Part shown: in pieces, positions 21,410 to 21,557 of the stretch | Position numbering within the stretch: position 1 is the first letter of the stretch | Layout of the letters: every line of letters starts with the position of its first letter | NCBI GenBank assembly: GCA_945885485.1 | Contig: CAMCYT010000014.1 | Coordinates: forward strand, 1-21,557 | Direction of reading: 5' to 3' | Length of the DNA: 21,557 bases | Source: Prosthecobacter debontii | GTDB taxonomy: Bacteria; Verrucomicrobiota; Verrucomicrobiia; Verrucomicrobiales; Akkermansiaceae | The notes under the pieces: model-generated | What the model was told of the DNA's origin: nothing | Databases searched by the model: none | The model's input: only the letters and a program-made list of their open reading frames with translations | Program-made: the position numbers and the translations under genes

Positions 21410-21557
21410 ATGAACGCCGAACCCAAAAAATCCAAACGCTTCAATTACAAGCACGGCATCATCATGTTGATCACCGTAATTTCCCTTATCTTACTCTCGC
21501 AGCCTGCGGTTATATGCGCTCCGAAAAAATCTCATCGAGCGGAAGCCATCAACAACG
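21410..21557 (+). CDS. N-terminally membrane-anchored protein, 3' end cut by window
   Basis: At least 49 residues, open to the window edge. A basic, polar start (NAEPKKSKRFNYKHG) precedes one membrane helix (IIMLITVISLILLSQPAVI) and then CAPKKSHRAEAINN. The layout, and the HRAEAINN stretch after the helix, recall verrucomicrobial pilin-like (type II secretion, N-terminal methylation-like) proteins, but the prepilin cleavage motif is not typical, so this is a weak guess. It could also be a lipoprotein or signal-peptide protein. It starts 49 bases after higA. Confidence 0.55.
   Translation, partial: MNAEPKKSKRFNYKHGIIMLITVISLILLSQPAVICAPKKSHRAEAINN

Overview
The window most likely comes from the chromosome of a Verrucomicrobiota bacterium (order Verrucomicrobiales or close). 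This is inferred from gene content: a DUF1080 protein, a GHL10-type secreted glycosidase-like protein, many small secreted thioredoxin-fold proteins, a LysM lipoprotein, few Shine-Dalgarno sequences, and inverted-repeat cassettes between genes. No rRNA, tRNA, CRISPR array, transposase or phage gene was recognised.

Left part (1-5253, all minus strand): a cut-off M23 peptidase, a stand-alone SecD-head-like secreted protein, a BlaI/MecI-type repressor fused to a histone-H1-like Lys/Ala/Pro tail, a secreted thioredoxin-fold protein that has lost its first active-site Cys, a LysM lipoprotein, then tatD and trpF joined by an ATGA overlap. Across a divergent gap containing a 30-bp dyad lie a plus-strand Xaa-Pro aminopeptidase and a cation diffusion facilitator. 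The latter converges, with one base between, on a minus-strand pair of coiled-coil proteins that each end in a single membrane anchor.

Middle part (8749-16013): a plus-strand run of exported proteins (two-domain thioredoxin/TlpA protein, GHL10 protein, DUF1080 protein), then RNase D. RNase D converges on minus-strand rsfS and an orphan anti-sigma-like membrane protein. After a gene-free stretch come divergent queE (minus) and rsuA-type pseudouridine synthase (plus).

Right part (16033-21557, plus strand): housekeeping genes (homoserine dehydrogenase, gatB) mixed with three complete type II toxin-antitoxin modules: AbrB-PIN (vapBC-like), Xre-RES and higBA. Each module has a clear palindrome at its start. 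In the first two it overlaps the antitoxin start codon; in higBA it fills the -35/-10 spacer. Two short repeats with the same flanks follow the gatB and higA stop codons. The window ends inside a short N-terminally membrane-anchored protein, perhaps pilin-like.

The most unusual object is the BlaI-H1 fusion (1487-2221), with its own hairpin terminator, a likely self-regulated promoter and a duplicated upstream motif. The tail-anchored coiled-coil pair (7608-8571) is the best candidate for an undescribed two-gene unit. Function calls rest on motif reading by eye; no database search was possible.
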